From Dryocosmus kuriphilus (taxonomy: Eukaryota > Arthropoda > Insecta > Hymenoptera > Cynipidae), in assembly GCA_038277395.1 (NCBI GenBank), contig CM076194.1:175866467-175930466 (forward strand): a stretch of 64,000 bases of DNA. Reading direction: 5' to 3'. This document shows, one piece after another, positions 34,508-47,700 of this stretch (the stretch's first letter is position 1; the number at the start of each line of letters is the position of its first letter). Below the pieces are notes generated by a model, which had not been told where the DNA came from, searched no databases, and worked only from the letters and a program-made list of their open reading frames with translations. The position numbers and the translations under genes are program-made.

Positions 34508-35917
34508 TTAATTTATCTGCACGCTTGAAAAATCTGGTGCCATCCTCACGTTGTTATGGTCTGAGAGTCCTATGACCTTATATAGTTCTTTCCCATAGTA
34601 TTTATCGAACTTTCCCTCTCGCACCTCTTTATCGACGCGCACGGAGTCACCTACATTAGCTGCGAGTGGTTTCTAGTTTTCGCTTATCAGGGAAGGAGGA
34701 GGGTGTCCTGGCAGTGCGTCCGAAAACAACCTCATAAGGCGTAAAATTCGTAGCCTCGTGGATAGATATGTTGTACGCAAACGCTGCGTAGGGTAAAAGC
34801 CTATCCCAATCACTGTAATTGTTAGCATACATCCTTACATACTCCGCAATACTTGTATGGCTTCGTTCCAAAGCCCCGTTGGTTTGCGGTCTATACCCTG
34901 ACGTAGTTACTTGAGTTACCCTGAATGTTTTTGATAGTTGGCGCAGAAGCTTACTAAAAAGGAACTTCCTCTATCAGTTAGCATACACCTGGGTGCACCA
35001 TAGACTGAAAACAAGTTCATGGCCAAAGCATGAGCTATGGTACTCGCTTTTAGGTTCGGAATGGCTACCACTATGCAGTAATAACTCAGGTGGTCTTGCA
35101 TCGTTAAGATGTGCCTGTTGCCATCTGGGGTTGTAGGTAATAGTCCCACCGTATCAAGTGACACTTTAGCAAAGGTGTCCAACGGCGTGTCCGATATGAT
35201 CATCGGCTCTCGTGTTTTTGTTCAAGTTATTTTCTCCTCGGCACATTTAGAGCATCTCCGAATAAACTCTATTACCTCATCCCTTAGTCTGGGCCAAGCG
35301 AACCTTTCCTTAATCCTTCTGTAAGTCTTTGCAACTCCTTTATGCCCACTTAGCAGGCTATTATGGTGTTCTGCTATTATCTTTGCTCTGTCTTCTTGCG
35401 GAGGGATCTCGATCCTCCCGTAGCATACAGTGATCCTGATTCCCGTATCTTTGAAAACTTTCGCCAGTTTCTCCATGAGACATGTAGGTGGGAGCTCGTC
35501 ACAAAAATCCACATATCGAGGAATACGGAAATGCTCGACCTCATCTGTTCGAAGGGCGATCAAAATATTCTTCAAACAGGTTTCTAGACTGGTCGCCGTT
35601 ATCCTGTCGGCATGTTTGGATTTTAGCACTACAGAGTAAATGTTAGTTTTACCTCGACGAGTTACTAAAATCTCTCCCGGCTTGGGGTTTTGGTCACGCA
35701 TGTCCATTAGATCTATGCCCCCAATTGCTATAAGAAGTTTGGTGATTATTGTAACTGGCTCGCAGTCTGCAGATATAAAATGCACATAGTTATCCTTTGT
35801 ATAGGTCAGGCACTCTCTGCTAGTTTGCAATACTTCGAGCCGTGTTGCTATCTCCGAACTGCCTTTATTCTCTGTGTGTCCCTCGTTAGGGTTTGTGAGT
35901 TCCTCCATGTATGGCAT
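34508..35917 (-). pseudogene. LTR-2 pol: integrase, broken
   Basis: Zinc-binding module EHHNSLLSGHKG ... CSKCAEEK in the first piece (35917-35222). An in-frame TGA separates it from the core (35203-34916: SLDTVGLLP, LTDRGSSFL). A frameshift then leads to NISIHEATNFTPYEVVFGR (34871-34656), and another to a C-terminal SH3-like segment (GDSVRVDKE, GKELYKVIG) ending at 34508. The DDE glutamate region falls at a break near 34880. Non-functional as read. Confidence 0.85.
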
Positions 35918-36227
35918 TTCTATATTAATTGTTGAAGGTGTGCCAGTCCTTTGGCATCTCTAAAAAGGTTTTGTGTTACCGATGATTGCTTAGTGGGTAC
36001 TGCTGGGGTCAAACTTTGCTTGACCGATTCTTCCTGTATACAGGAGTTTGGTTTCTTCTATTCTTCCTGCCCTTCCTCTTCCATGATACCGGATGGATTT
36101 TTGGTGGCCTAGTTAGGATGAGGTGTGGATCTAGCAGTAGGGACGTGGGTAGCTAGAGGGGTGGCAAAGACTACGCCCCGCTTTGGGATTTCCCGTTCTT
36201 TAGCAGCCCCCGTGATATCCTCTATCC

Positions 36228-36914
36228 TTAGGTCGGTATCAGAAGGGCTTGCCGCGTCGTACGTTTTTTCCCTCTAAACCCGGTTTCGTCCTGATCGATG
36301 AGCAAAGAAATTTCCTGAATTTCCTTTATTACCTTGTCGATCACGGGTTCCGTATCCTCATTGAATACTGTTGCTTCATTCGTAGATTCTTCTGAGTTGG
36401 ATGTATTCCCTTTTCCTTCTGTTAATTCTGAGAATTCGTGATCCCACTCTAAGGACTGTTGCTCTGCCCAAGAGCAATGTTCCGCTTGGGATTGATTGAA
36501 CTTTGCAAATGACTTTTGCAAATCCTGTAGTAAATCTTTGGATACGCCCTCTCTTCCTTGTCCTTCCCTCTCGGTATCCGATGTTCCTGATTCACTAGTG
36601 CCAGCTGGGGGACTAACATACACCAAGATGTCATTTTCCTCCAGCTCTGTTGCAGGTACATTTTGCACCAAGCCACCGTTGTCATCACTCCCTTTTTTGC
36701 GGCCCGGTTTAATGACGGAGAAGTCCTCGGGCACCTTGTTAGGGAGTTTGCTTTTTCTCTCGGCTGATGGGAGGATGTCGAGACTTGGCAGAACGCTAAA
36801 TCTGGGTCTCTGTACCGGGGGCTCGGAGTAGGCCTCCTCGCTTGTTCTTCCTTCAGTTTCCGTATCTGCGGATTCCAGACCCCTATCCTGTATATACTTT
36901 GGGTTTGAGGCCAC
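36228..36914 (-). other. Acidic spacer ORF between RNase H and integrase of LTR-2
   Basis: 228 open codons, rich in Glu, Ser, Pro and Thr, with no known fold visible and no Cys/His motif. It follows the pol RNase H in another frame and precedes integrase by about 300 bases. It may be a linker of the pol polyprotein, like the Glu/Ser-rich linker at the same place in LTR-1, but longer. Function unknown. Confidence 0.5.
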
Positions 36915-37015
36915 TGGATTGATTACCTCTTTTGACCTTAAGCGACTGGCTACTGGCCCATATCCTGCTCCTCTCCCTATTGGAGCCGGCAGGATTCGGG
37001 TTTGGCCCTTAGAAC

Positions 37016-38284
37016 CTAAAGGGTGTCCCCGTTTTCGTGACTCAGTAGTTGGAGGTTTCGATGGGAGAGGCGTGTTTCTCTCTCCCTGCTAGCCGGGTCT
37101 GGGCTCAACTGGCGCGATAGGATCTCATCTTGGCTGGTATGGTCCTTTCTCTGAGTGGTTAACTTTGCGTCACGAAGTTGACTGGGGACAAGAGCGGAGG
37201 CGATTCTCGATCTCCTCGTTTGGAGACTATTTTTGGTACCTTCTCTAGCTAAGCTCTTGGCAGCTCTTTCCTGCGTATGAAGGGGAAAGGTTTTGATACC
37301 TAATGATTTTACATGAGGAGGGGCACGGGGAGAATCCTCCTCCACTTCAGTAGTGTCCATTTCGCTAGAACTACTAGACTCCGAGATGAGTACTGGGTTA
37401 GACGATATGGCCGGCAACCACCTATTAAATTTCTCAGGCTTACATACGAATGTATACTCAAAACCCTCTTTTCTCCACAGCCATTTTCCTATTCTACCTA
37501 TTGGAGACGTCGCATTGTTCATCCAGCGCATTGGATCATGTTCGCATGAAAGGATGAACTTGCGCCCATAAAAATACGGTCGAAAGTGCTCCAATGCCTG
37601 AACTACCACCAAGCACTCTTTCTCTGTTTTATTCAGGCGGGTTTCGCTTCCTTGAAACACCCGCAAATGATATGACACCGGCCTATCAATTCCTTCCACT
37701 TCTTGTGTTAGGGCTGCTCCTATGGCCACTTCTGAGGCGTCGGTGGTGAGTCTAAACGTTTTAGTGAAATTGGGATAAAGCAGAATCGGCTCGGTATATA
37801 ATTTTCTTCTCAACTTCCGGAAACTTTTCTTTTCACTGTGTCCCCACCGGAACGGTTGCTCTTTCTTTAACAGGTTAAATAGTGGTTTAGCAATTTTTGC
37901 AAAACCTTTGATGAACCGGCGGTAATACCCTGCGAGTACCAAAAATCCTCTCACCGTTCTTGCGTTATGAGGAGTCGGGAACTTACGCATTGCACTTACC
38001 TTTTTGGGGTCGGGCTTAATTCCATTACGGCTTAGGACATTACCTAAATGTGCAACCTCAGACCTCATAAATTCACATTTTTCTGGTTGTAGTAGTAGGT
38101 TTGCTTTCCGTAATCGTTTGAACAACCGTTGAACGGTCTTATCATGTTCCCCGATAGTATTTGAAAATATTATAGTGTCATCGAGATAAACGAAGAGCTC
38201 GTTATCTTGCATTCCCATTAGCACTTGATCCATAAGTCTATGGAAGGTGGCTGGTGCATTTTTAACCCACATAGGCATTTGCAT
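37016..38284 (-). pseudogene. LTR-2 pol: RT (deleted N-terminal half) and degenerate RNase H
   Basis: The ORF enters at VKNAPATFHRLMDQ, directly after sequence that belongs to the RT start (HRIPTIDEMPARAKPF at 38300-38360). The fingers and palm segment with the first catalytic Asp is therefore deleted. The catalytic FVYLDDTIIF (YLDD) and thumb remain. RNase H follows: TTDASEVAIGA and the Glu of KTEKECL are present. The third acid reads CEHDPMRW instead of TDH, and the fourth region reads FNRWLPAIS instead of an ADxLSR-type motif, so two of the four catalytic positions are changed. The tail to 37016 is a Ser/Arg-rich linker. Confidence 0.83.
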
Positions 38285-38351
38285 GTGTTTATCTATGAGG
38301 TCTTCCTGTTTTTGCGCCTATGTAAAGGGTTTGGCTCTAGCAGGCATCTCG

Positions 38352-39254
38352 TCAATAGTGGGTATTCGATGTTTTTACCAGCGTGGTGGCCGTGAGTTTA
38401 TCTCCGGTTGCCATAAACCTATCACTTCCGATTTCTAACCATTTCCGCACGTATAACATTTCCTCAGGGTTGAGGTGACCTTGAGGCACTTTGTTAGAGA
38501 TGTCCACTATCCCAGCTTCCGGAGATAATCTGCGTATAGGTCCCTCGCAGTCATTATCTATGTTTCCGTCCCCATTATCAAAAGCGATCAATTCCTGACG
38601 ATAGATCTCGAAGTCCAATTCCTGATCCCGGGTATTATACGCTAGTACTTGGCAAATCCCCTTTTTATTCGTGACAACCGATTCCCCTACGTACAACCCT
38701 TTTTGGACCTTTAACAGAGGTAGGTAACCTTCCTGGAGTTGTGAATCACGAATGGGGATAGGGATGTGTTGAACCGTCCGCGCTTTAATTGGCAGAATGC
38801 ATGGTATGCGTTTAATTCCTGGTGCTAGCTCGGCCTTTGCTTTCAGTGATTCCGGATCGATAAATGGGATAGGGTATATCGGACGAGATCTCTGTATTAA
38901 GGCGTTATGGTAGAACGATACGTTGGCTTGTACCCTACGTAAATATGGTCGCCCTAAAATTCCATCTACGGATATTGGAAAATTCGGGATAACCACGTGG
39001 AAGTTTATGTGACTTCCATCGACCTCTAATCCTATCGTACCCAGCGTATATACCTTCGTCGTTGATACTCCTGTTATGATGGACACTTCTTTTTGGTGAA
39101 CTGAGTTAGTCATAGTAAGTTTTGACATCTTGACTAAATTTATATCTGCCCCGGTGTCGACTAGGAACGTGCCCTGCCCTTGTTGAAGGTTGAGGCTCTC
39201 CATTTTTACTACGCGGGATTCCCTCATCCAGGTGTGCAATTGATAAACATTCAA
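38352..39254 (-). pseudogene. LTR-2 pol: protease and RT start
   Basis: 300 codons. Retropepsin motif FLVDTGADINLVK and the partner DGILGRPYLRR identify an aspartic protease. A linker follows (RIPCILPIKARTVQHIPIP) and the frame runs into the RT N-terminus. It reads in a different frame from the RT piece downstream. Confidence 0.85.
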
Positions 39255-39372
39255 TTTTTCCGGAATTTTACCGTCGCGTCGGCTGACGCTTCTGTTCGGG
39301 CACGCTCGACGGGGCGTCGTTCCGTCGAGTGCTCTCCTCGTTTAAAGTTTCCTCTCTGCGGGGTTGATAAGG

Positions 39373-40661
39373 CTAGGGTGACCTTGATCCGGTTCGGTAG
39401 TTTCTTTCTGACTTAGCGTACGTCGGGTTATGAATAGGGATATAGTCGGCGCTATACTGGTGGATTGGTTGTGCAGAGGGTACTCGTGGATAATTGGTAT
39501 ATCCTTGTACCGGAGGTTGCCTGGGTAGGATAGGGTAGATCGGATGTTCCGGATCCGTTCTTCTAAGTATTCCTACTGGCTGCCGGTCATATCTTCTTTC
39601 TTCTCTATTATATCTAGGACTTATGTTCCTATTGCGATCTCTGTATTGTGGCGAAGTCGCAGTATTTTTTGTAGCCTGAGTCAAAGTTTTGGTTTTCTCG
39701 ATAACCCCTCCATTATTCCTCCGGTCTACGGTCAGACGCATAATATCTCCTAGGGCTGCTATCATATGCCCGGCCCTTCCTCACAGCGGAATTATTCGAA
39801 ATGGGATATGGGTCGTATAGTTGTACCTCCTCGTCTGGGTGTTGGTTGCCCCGAGGATCATTCACCGACTCACAGGTAGGTTTTCTGGATTTGTGTGTAA
39901 CCCGGTAGGAGTGGTGAAAAAATCCTGAGGCCTTCCTTCGTTTCTGTCCATGTTTTGCACATCTAAATGCTTCCTCTATATCCCTAGGATCTTTTGCATC
40001 GACGGAAGATGCTAGTTCGTCAGGTAACCCTCTAATAAACGCCCTTAGAGCTATTTTATGTACAGGGATCATACAGATTTCTAGTTGTCCGTGTTCCACC
40101 ATTGCTTCCAACCCGGCTCTTGCCCCTTTCAAATACGAATGCACACGATCATAATACTCATTGACCTAAATGATAAATTTCGTTAGTGTAATATTCGTAT
40201 GGGTTTCCCGGGGCAAACCTTTCCTTTATTAGATCTACCAACTCTGTTAGTTTTCGGAATTGTTTATTCCTTGTACATTCTCTTACCGGTCCTACCAGCT
40301 TGCCCAGTATAGCCGTTATCAGGGCTGACTCACAAGATACCGGCACATATATTGCTGCGTTCACGATATCTTGTGTAAAATCCCGCACGGGAATATTCCT
40401 GCCGTCGTAACTGGGTATATGGCCAGACGCTTGCTGGATAGCCAAGGTGTCGGAGATGCTTTGTGCCATCCGCATGGCCATACTGTCCGCGTTTTGTTCG
40501 CCCGGTGGATCCTGTCGAGTGATTCGCGTATTCGGCTGAAATGTGATATCCGCCCGCGAGCTGTACATATCAGCCACTGGCGATGCATTGAGATCGATGG
40601 CCCTACCAGCCTGGTGATTTCTAATAGGGTTGGGATTCTCCCCGTGTAACGTTTGTTCCAT
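39373..40661 (-). pseudogene. LTR-2 gag, frameshifted
   Basis: Three frames (40661-40158, 40144-39713, 39765-39373). The middle piece has a capsid-type block LRAFIRGLPDELASSVDA typical of Ty3/Gypsy Gag. The last piece is Arg/Tyr/Pro-rich with no CCHC knuckle, as in several errantivirus Gags that use basic tails. It binds and packages RNA. Frame changes lie near 40150 and 39740. Confidence 0.75.
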
Positions 40662-42722
40662 ATCTCAATGGTTATGGGTTCGATTCAAAATTTCGGCATC
40701 CGTCTCTGCGTCCGAAACCATTTTCGTTTCATATGACTTAGCGTGGTTCCGTTTTACAACTTATTCCAACCGCGGTGACCCCTACCTAGACTACCTCTGG
40801 TGTATTTAGGTTGTGTATGCTGCCTTTCTATCTCTTACCGTGATTATTTCTAGCGGTTATCGCTATTATTCACTTATAGGATCACAAGATGTCTATTGTG
40901 TTAGGAAATCATGTATCTCAGCTAAGTGATTGATCAACGATAAGCCTATGCTTCCTCGAGACCGAGCTAAACCTAGCGGAGTTTGATCGGAGATAACTAG
41001 AAAGCAAAGTTCCCGATTCTCTATTGTTACTTCGAGCCTCCCTATGGTTCTGAATACCCGATTTCCGACCGTGAATTCGTATTCCGGTGTTCCGATAATT
41101 GGTATTACTAGGCTAGATTCCTCCACAAATTTGTAAGGATTCTGGGCTCGAAAAATAATTGTACTGTTCCTTCCTGAAAAGTTTCGGACTCTGCTTCTAC
41201 CGAATTTTGTCTATTCTCCAAAGGCAACGGATTGCATTCGTTTAAAATGGGGGTATCTCATTGTCTAACCTAGGTTTCCTATAGGCAATTCTATTATTGT
41301 TGCGTAATTGCTACGGTGTGTGTGGACGCGGCTAGCCTGGGTTCCACCTTATTTAATATCTCCTCAAAGAACGAGGAAAACTCTTTCTGGGTGGTCAATT
41401 TTTGTGTTTCCAGTTCCTGAATTTCTTTTATTTCTGGCGGTACTTCCGGTACCACAAAAAATTTTTGCCCCTGAAGCTTGATTGCTACTTACTCGGAGGA
41501 TGGACTTAATTATAGTCTTATTGCGTACCTGTTTCCCTGCGCGATTCCTAGGTTTTTTACTAGGCCCTGTGTGATTTGAATAATTCGGCATTTTACTTGT
41601 TCCTTCGAATTATTTTCTGTACTCAGACCAATTTCAGGAAGAAAGAGTTTTTAGGGTCGAATGTCCAATCCCGCCACGGGGACGCAGATTGACCAAGCCA
41701 GAAAAACCCGCCTCAAGGGCGTAGTCTCCCCGCCAGCGAGGGCGTAGGATTTTTTAATGGGTTGAATTTACCTCGCCAACGAGGGCGTAGGTCTTCGACA
41801 CAAAAATTCCTCACTCCTTAATTTCAAATTCACTCTGAATTTTGTTTCGACAAAAAAATTTTTTTTTTTCTGAATGTCTGCGTAATCTACAGGTGAATGA
41901 AAAATCAATTTAAAGAGATAGAGAGCTTCAGGGTCAAATTCCTAATTCTGCCTTGAGGCGTAAATTGGTTAAGCCAGAAAAACCCGCCTCGAGGGCGTAG
42001 TCTCCCCGCCAGTGAGGGCGTAGGATTTTTTACTGGCTTGAATTACCCCGGCAGCGAGGGCGTAGGTCTTTGACACAAAAATTCTCTAAGTCCCCAAACA
42101 GACTTCACAAATTCCTCCATAGATCGTAGGAATTCTTTGAAAATTTCCTTATTTTCCTTGACCGGTACTTTGTCGGATGTTGACGTAAATTCTGTTAACG
42201 GCACTAATATAATTTCGCGCACTGAATTGGTATGTGCTCTTGCAATAGCCCTTTCGTACCGTGCCCTAACCTTTTTACCCCCACGATGTTTAGATTTTCG
42301 AACCTTTATTTTCTCCGGAATGAGGAAAATAGCTTTCTTAATTGATGGTATTAATTTAGAATCTTCGACTAAACTAGTGTAATGGCCGACTAGTTTAGGA
42401 ATTGAACAATTTTTGGCACCTGTGAGACACCTCAAGCTGACTTCGGCCTATTGAATAAATTCAAGGCCTGTTATCAACTTGAACTGTCTCTTTTACAAGT
42501 ATTATATTTGTTTTCAAATTAAGAACTTGCTTCCAAACAGTGAAATAATCAATCCTAGTTAAATTAGGATTGATTTTAATTCAAGTTGGAACCGGCCAAC
42601 TTCCGGCCCGTACCCAGTCTCGAACTTTCGTTGTGAGGAACCGAGAATTTTTTTTTCATTTGTTATGTTGCCAAAAATAAATTCCTTGTATCCACCAAAA
42701 CGAGCAATCTTTAGTGATAACC
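40662..42722 (-). other. Long 5' leader of LTR-2
   Basis: About 2 kb between primer-binding site and gag. It contains basic open stretches at 42435-42043 (130 codons, no ATG start), 41591-41364 and 41126-40893. None matches a family I recognise; they may be remnants of an N-terminal ORF. A GC-rich direct repeat lies at 41640-42085 (separate entry). Confidence 0.5.
41640..42085 (-). repeat. Duplicated GC-rich motif block in LTR-2 leader
   Basis: Two related blocks (about 41650-41810 and 41940-42085, roughly 300 bases apart), each with three copies of a motif close to CGCCAGCGAGGGCGTAGG, with shared spacers (AAGCCAGAAAAACCCGCCT, TCTTYGACACAAAAATTC). The motif is locally GC-rich in an otherwise A+T-rich element. 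Its role is unknown. Confidence 0.75.
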
Positions 42723-42741
42723 AATCCCACCGCTGCCATCA
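42723..42741 (-). other. Primer-binding site of LTR-2 (tRNA-Leu-like)
   Basis: Minus-strand TGATGGCAGCGGTGGGATT, seven bases inside the 5' LTR, complements a tRNA-Leu 3' end (AATCCCACCGCTGCCA-CCA) with one mismatch. The tRNA assignment is from memory. Confidence 0.65.
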
Positions 42742-42748
42742 AATTATT

Positions 42749-44353
42749 TGTTACGTTCGATGACTTTATTATTTCATAAAAAACATACTAATTGTTATTT
42801 TGAATCAATAAACATCGAACTTATAATTATACCCCAGAGGGGGTATTTATTAGTTGGGTCGGCTGTCTGACCTATTCATTCAGACCGTTTCTTAAAAATG
42901 CTCGGCTTTGATTGTTTAGTAAAAATTTATAATTGAAACAACAATTACATATTCAACAGAACATATTTATTATAATCGAAATACGGTGTACATATTGGTC
43001 ATGGTTTATCAACAAGGGTGTTTTGTGTGAAAGTGTGTGTATGTGTTTGTGCGTTGAAACGAATTTTTACTTTACCAGTTTTGTTGCTTCTCTTGATCCA
43101 CGGAAAAAAACCATAAAACCGTACCATGGATTTTATCCTACACTATCATAGATTTTGTGGCCCAGGATTGTCTCTACTGTTAGACCGTGCACGTTTACTT
43201 CGTCTTATGAATTTTTTTTTTTACCGTCAAGTTCGGAATCCCCCACCAACAAACTGCTAAGAAGACGGGATCCGGAAGCTTCTAAAGGAAAGCTACAAAC
43301 TGACTTCGAGTGGTTTTAATTATTTCTTTATTTTACTTCAGATCAGATCCCCGGAAAAATTAAAATTGCAAACACTAAACTGGTTGTTCGTTTGGTCACT
43401 GACGGATTCAGTGACTAGACGTGTAGACGTGCCGAACTGGAAGGGATTGGATTTTTACGCCTGCCTTATTTTTGCCTCCTATTTTCTTTTCCATATTAGG
43501 TGGGGAAGGCACTGCTTTTAACCAATGAACACCCAATGCCGATCACTGAGTCTAATTTTGCCGAATTGCATTTCCCATGCTCATTGAGTGTTCCTTCGCG
43601 GCACTACCTTCAATAATTTGTTGACCTTTCCAATTTGTGGTTTCCGTCGAATAGCTCGATTAATTCCTCCTCTATTTTTGCAACCGTTGCATTATTTCGG
43701 TCGACAGTTGCAACCTCGGAATCTTTTAATGCTTTCCTATATTGCAATAATAATTGGTGAGACTCATAATTTCGGCTTTTGAAAATTAACTCTCACCTTT
43801 ATTATTTGCTGTTGTTTTTATTAACTTTTGTTGTTAATTTTTATGGTTAAGCTCACTTCCGCTTGACAGAAACCACCACGGCATCCCATATTTGTCAGTT
43901 CTTATTTTTTGAAATTTCCCCTTTTCTTTATGATTTTAACTTTCCGCTATGCTTTGAAATCGCCTGTAGCTTTCCTTTTACTTTTCCGATCCTTGAATTT
44001 ATTTTGAACATGACGCTTTTATTTTGACTTTGAACTTTTGCTTCTTTATTTTATCTACTACGCTTTTCTTTATTGCAAGCCCTATCTTAGCTGTGTGAGT
44101 GTTGGTGTTATAACTTACATACTTCGAGCGCCTCATACATCTTAGCTTCTTCGTAGTGGTTTAATTCCTAATCTATTTACATAAATATTCGGGCGCCTCA
44201 AACATCCTAGCGTCCTTGAATGTTTGTTTTTATCCTATTTTAGTGTAATTGGTTACACAAGGGTTCTTATCCTAAGGGAATGGCGCAAAGCATTACATAG
44301 ACGTTTAATTGTCCCTGTATTACTTTACGAACTTGGTAAATAGGCATTTAACA
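42749..44353 (-). repeat. 5' LTR of LTR-2
   Basis: 1605 bp with TGTTA...TAACA ends, lacking the 123-bp segment found in the other LTR. Many scattered substitutions relative to 28567-30313. Confidence 0.92.
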
Positions 44354-44769
44354 TATAAAAAAAAAATAAATTAATGAAATGAAATAATTAAACTAAATAA
44401 AATAAATAAAATAAATGAAATAAATAAAATAAATAAAATATATAAAAGTAAATAAAATAAATAGAATATATAAAAAAAAAAATGAATGAAATGAAATAAA
44501 TACAATAAATACAATAAATGAAATGAATAAAATAAATAAAATAAATAAAATAAATAACATGAATGAAATAAATTAAATAAATTAAATAAATGAAATAAAT
44601 AAAATAAATGAAATAAAGAAAGTAAATGAAATAAATGAAATAAATTAAATAAATGCAATAAATGAAATAAATGAAATAAATAAAATAAATAAAGTAAAAT
44701 AAAATATATAAAAAAATTAAATAAATACAAAATGTAAAATAAATTTAATAAATTTAATAAAGGAAATAC
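44354..44769. repeat. A-rich satellite-like array
   Basis: Array continuing the interrupted GAATATATAA site, with another GAATATATAAAAA mark near 44465. GAAATAC at 44763-44769 recurs at 48642-48648. Confidence 0.88.
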
Positions 44770-47700
44770 TTCTTTATTTTTTTTATACTCTCTCCCTTTT
44801 ACGGGTTTGATAGTCTTTACATAACCATTGCATGTATTTTTACAAACAAGCCTTATACTATCTTAGGAACTAACGCTTCAACTCGACTTACATTATTCCT
44901 CTTATTTCTAAACGCTTGCAACTTTGCCCTGGGCTTCCTTTTCCTCTTACCATTCTTAATCTCATAACTTGTCTCTAGTCCGCAACACTGTTTTGGAAAT
45001 ATTCCTTTTTTTGTCGACACATTTTTTTTTTGCCTACCCTGTGCACCCAGCTCTCTCTGTCAAATATTCCAGCTTCTTCATCTATTCCTCCCCCTGACCA
45101 TTTTCATTTAGAATCCATTTTATTTTCTCTTATATACTGTCCCCTCCCCCTTCGTCATCTGTACATCTCTCTAACACATGCAACCATGTTTCTTTCTCAT
45201 ACCTACATACTCTACATACATTCTCTTCTGCATACATACAATACCTGCATGCTCTAACACTCTCTCCCATTCTGAATCTCACTACTCTATTCCATTTGTT
45301 CTCCTTTTTAATTTTTTTCAGGTACTCTGGTTCCGCCTGCCCCTTAACTATTCTATACCAGCTGTTGTATCTCGAATCTTCTATTTTTCCTCATCTTTCC
45401 TCCCCTTGTCTTGCCTTCATATCTTGCTCTATTTCCTCCCACTCTCTATCCCTCACATGCATACCACATTACCACCTCCTTTCATATCTCTCATCTTCCC
45501 ATTTCGAATGCCCGACGTTACCCCTCTTCTCTTTATTCATAACCTCCCGGGCACACGCTTGTGCAATTTTGCTTCCCTCCCCCCTTCTTAGTTTCTCTTC
45601 GAACTTCCAGGCCCTTTTTACTTGCCTGACCACCATTTTTTTTTCGCGTCATATTTCTTCCCTTAGCATATAACCTGGGCAGCTCCAACTCACTCCCATC
45701 ACCCATCTCAGAAATCTCTCATGCAAACTTTCCACTCTTTTATGTTCTTTCCATTCCCAAATTTCCACACCATAGCTTAACACTGACCATACTAACACAT
45801 CAAACATCCACACTCTCATCTTCCAGTCATCCTTAAACCTTCTTTTTCCTATACCCCATACTTGTCCCATTACTTTGCTCGTACATTTTAATCTCTTACT
45901 TACCTGCAGCTCGCTTCCTCCTCTCGTTTCGAACCAATATCCTAGGTAGCAAAACTAATCCACCAGCTCCACCACCACGCTATTTATCTTACATTCGTAC
46001 ACTAAACTGATCCTTTTATTTCTGAAACACATCATCTTGGTATTGTCCACATTCACCGTTAAACCCTTTTCGCTCACATAGTCTTCGAACACTCTCATCA
46101 ACAAATTCATACCTCCTTCATCATCCGCTACTAGCACTACATCATCTGCATAAGCTATTGTATACATTTTTCCTGTTCCTAATACTGTCCCCCCTTTCCC
46201 TTTCCTCTCCAACTTCTCTAAATCTACCAGAAGGATACTAAACAGAAGTGGACTCTCACGGACACCCTTGCCTGAGCCCCCTTCCTGTCCGGAATTCCTC
46301 ACCTTTCTTATCTCCTATCTTCACTCTTATCTTAGTATCCACAAATATTTCTTTTATCCTCTCTATTAAACCTTCGTCTACTCCTCTCTCTTTCATGGCT
46401 GACCATAACACCCTCCTCTTAACTGATTCAAATGCTGCCTTAAAGTCGACAAACAATGCGACTAGTTTTCCTTTCTTCCGCTCAAGGTTCCTATTGACTA
46501 GGTAGTTGAGCACGTAGACGTTATCTGTGGTGCCCATCCCTTTTCGGAAACCCGTTTGATTATGTGGTATACTTCCTTTTCCTTCCACCTGTCTTTCCAA
46601 TCTACTTCTAAGCACTTCCGCATAAATTTTGTACCCCACTGACATGAGTGTAATACCTTTATATTCATCTACCTTTTTTCTCTCCCCTTTCTTAATAAAC
46701 GGTACTACCAGCCCTGTCTTCCATTCCTCCGGCCACCCTTCTCCTTTCCATACCTTCTTACATATCCTGCACATTTCTTTCCTCACTCTTATTTCTCCAT
46801 ACTTTATTGCTTCATTTTCCAAGCCAGCTTCCCCTGTTGCCATGTTTCTTTTCAACCTTGTAATCGCCTCATTTACTTCATCCCTACTAATCTTGTTTAC
46901 ACTGTCCTCGTCCCCCTCTACGACCTTTCTCCCTTCTCCCTTTACCCTATATTCCACGCCTCCTAACAACTCCTTGAAGTGCTTCGTCCGTTTTTTCATT
47001 CCTACTTCTTCGTTTATATCCTCCCTTCCTCTTCTTTCCCTATTTATCACTTCCCATTCCCTCCCTCCTTTTACTGCTCTTTCTGTCTCTTCCACTCCTT
47101 TATCATTCTTTCGTGCTCCCTCTTTCTCCTGTTGAGTTCTCCTTTTTCCATTTCCCCTTGCCTCCATTTTCTTGTACTTTTCTTCATTCTATCTTTACTT
47201 TTCGTGCATTCATCATCCCACCAACCCCTCCTAAGTCCCTCTTCTATTTCTTACGTTCTGACCCCTTCCCTTACCTTATCGGTCACTCTTTTTAGTTTGC
47301 CTAGCAGCGCGTCTACTCCTTCCTCTTCCAAACCCCCTAACTTCTCGTTTTCCATTTTTTCTCTAAATTCTCTCATGTTTTCCTCCCCGCAACTGCCCAT
47401 TTTTAATTTACTTTCTCTCTTTCTTTTCCTCTTCCCCCTATTGTACTTTTGGCCACCACATCTCATTGTCGCGATCACCGGAAAGTGTTCTAAGCCTAAC
47501 ACTTTACCCACTTCCATTCTTATTATCAGCTCCCTTATTCTTTCTTCTGCCAGAACGCAATCTATTACGGTATCCCCTATACTCGCGTACATATATTCTT
47601 CTTCTTCATCCCCCTTTGTATTGCCATTATAAATGAACTATCCCGACTCTCCCAGCAAATCCAGTAGCCTTCTTCCCTCCCGGTCCGTTTCCTTTTGTTT

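Larger units (their letters stand above)
28567..44353 (-). mobile_element. LTR-2: large env-bearing Ty3/Gypsy element, decayed
   Basis: 15.8 kb on the minus strand, inserted in the array with TATAA duplicated (28562-28566 and 44354-44358). In sense order: 1.6-kb 5' LTR, tRNA-Leu-like primer-binding site, long leader with a repeated GC-rich motif, gag, protease, RT with an internal deletion, RNase H, spacer ORF, integrase, an extra RNase H1-like ORF, env, a 1.5-kb 3' noncoding region, 1.75-kb 3' LTR. The LTRs differ by many substitutions and a 123-bp indel, so it is clearly older than LTR-1. Confidence 0.9.
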
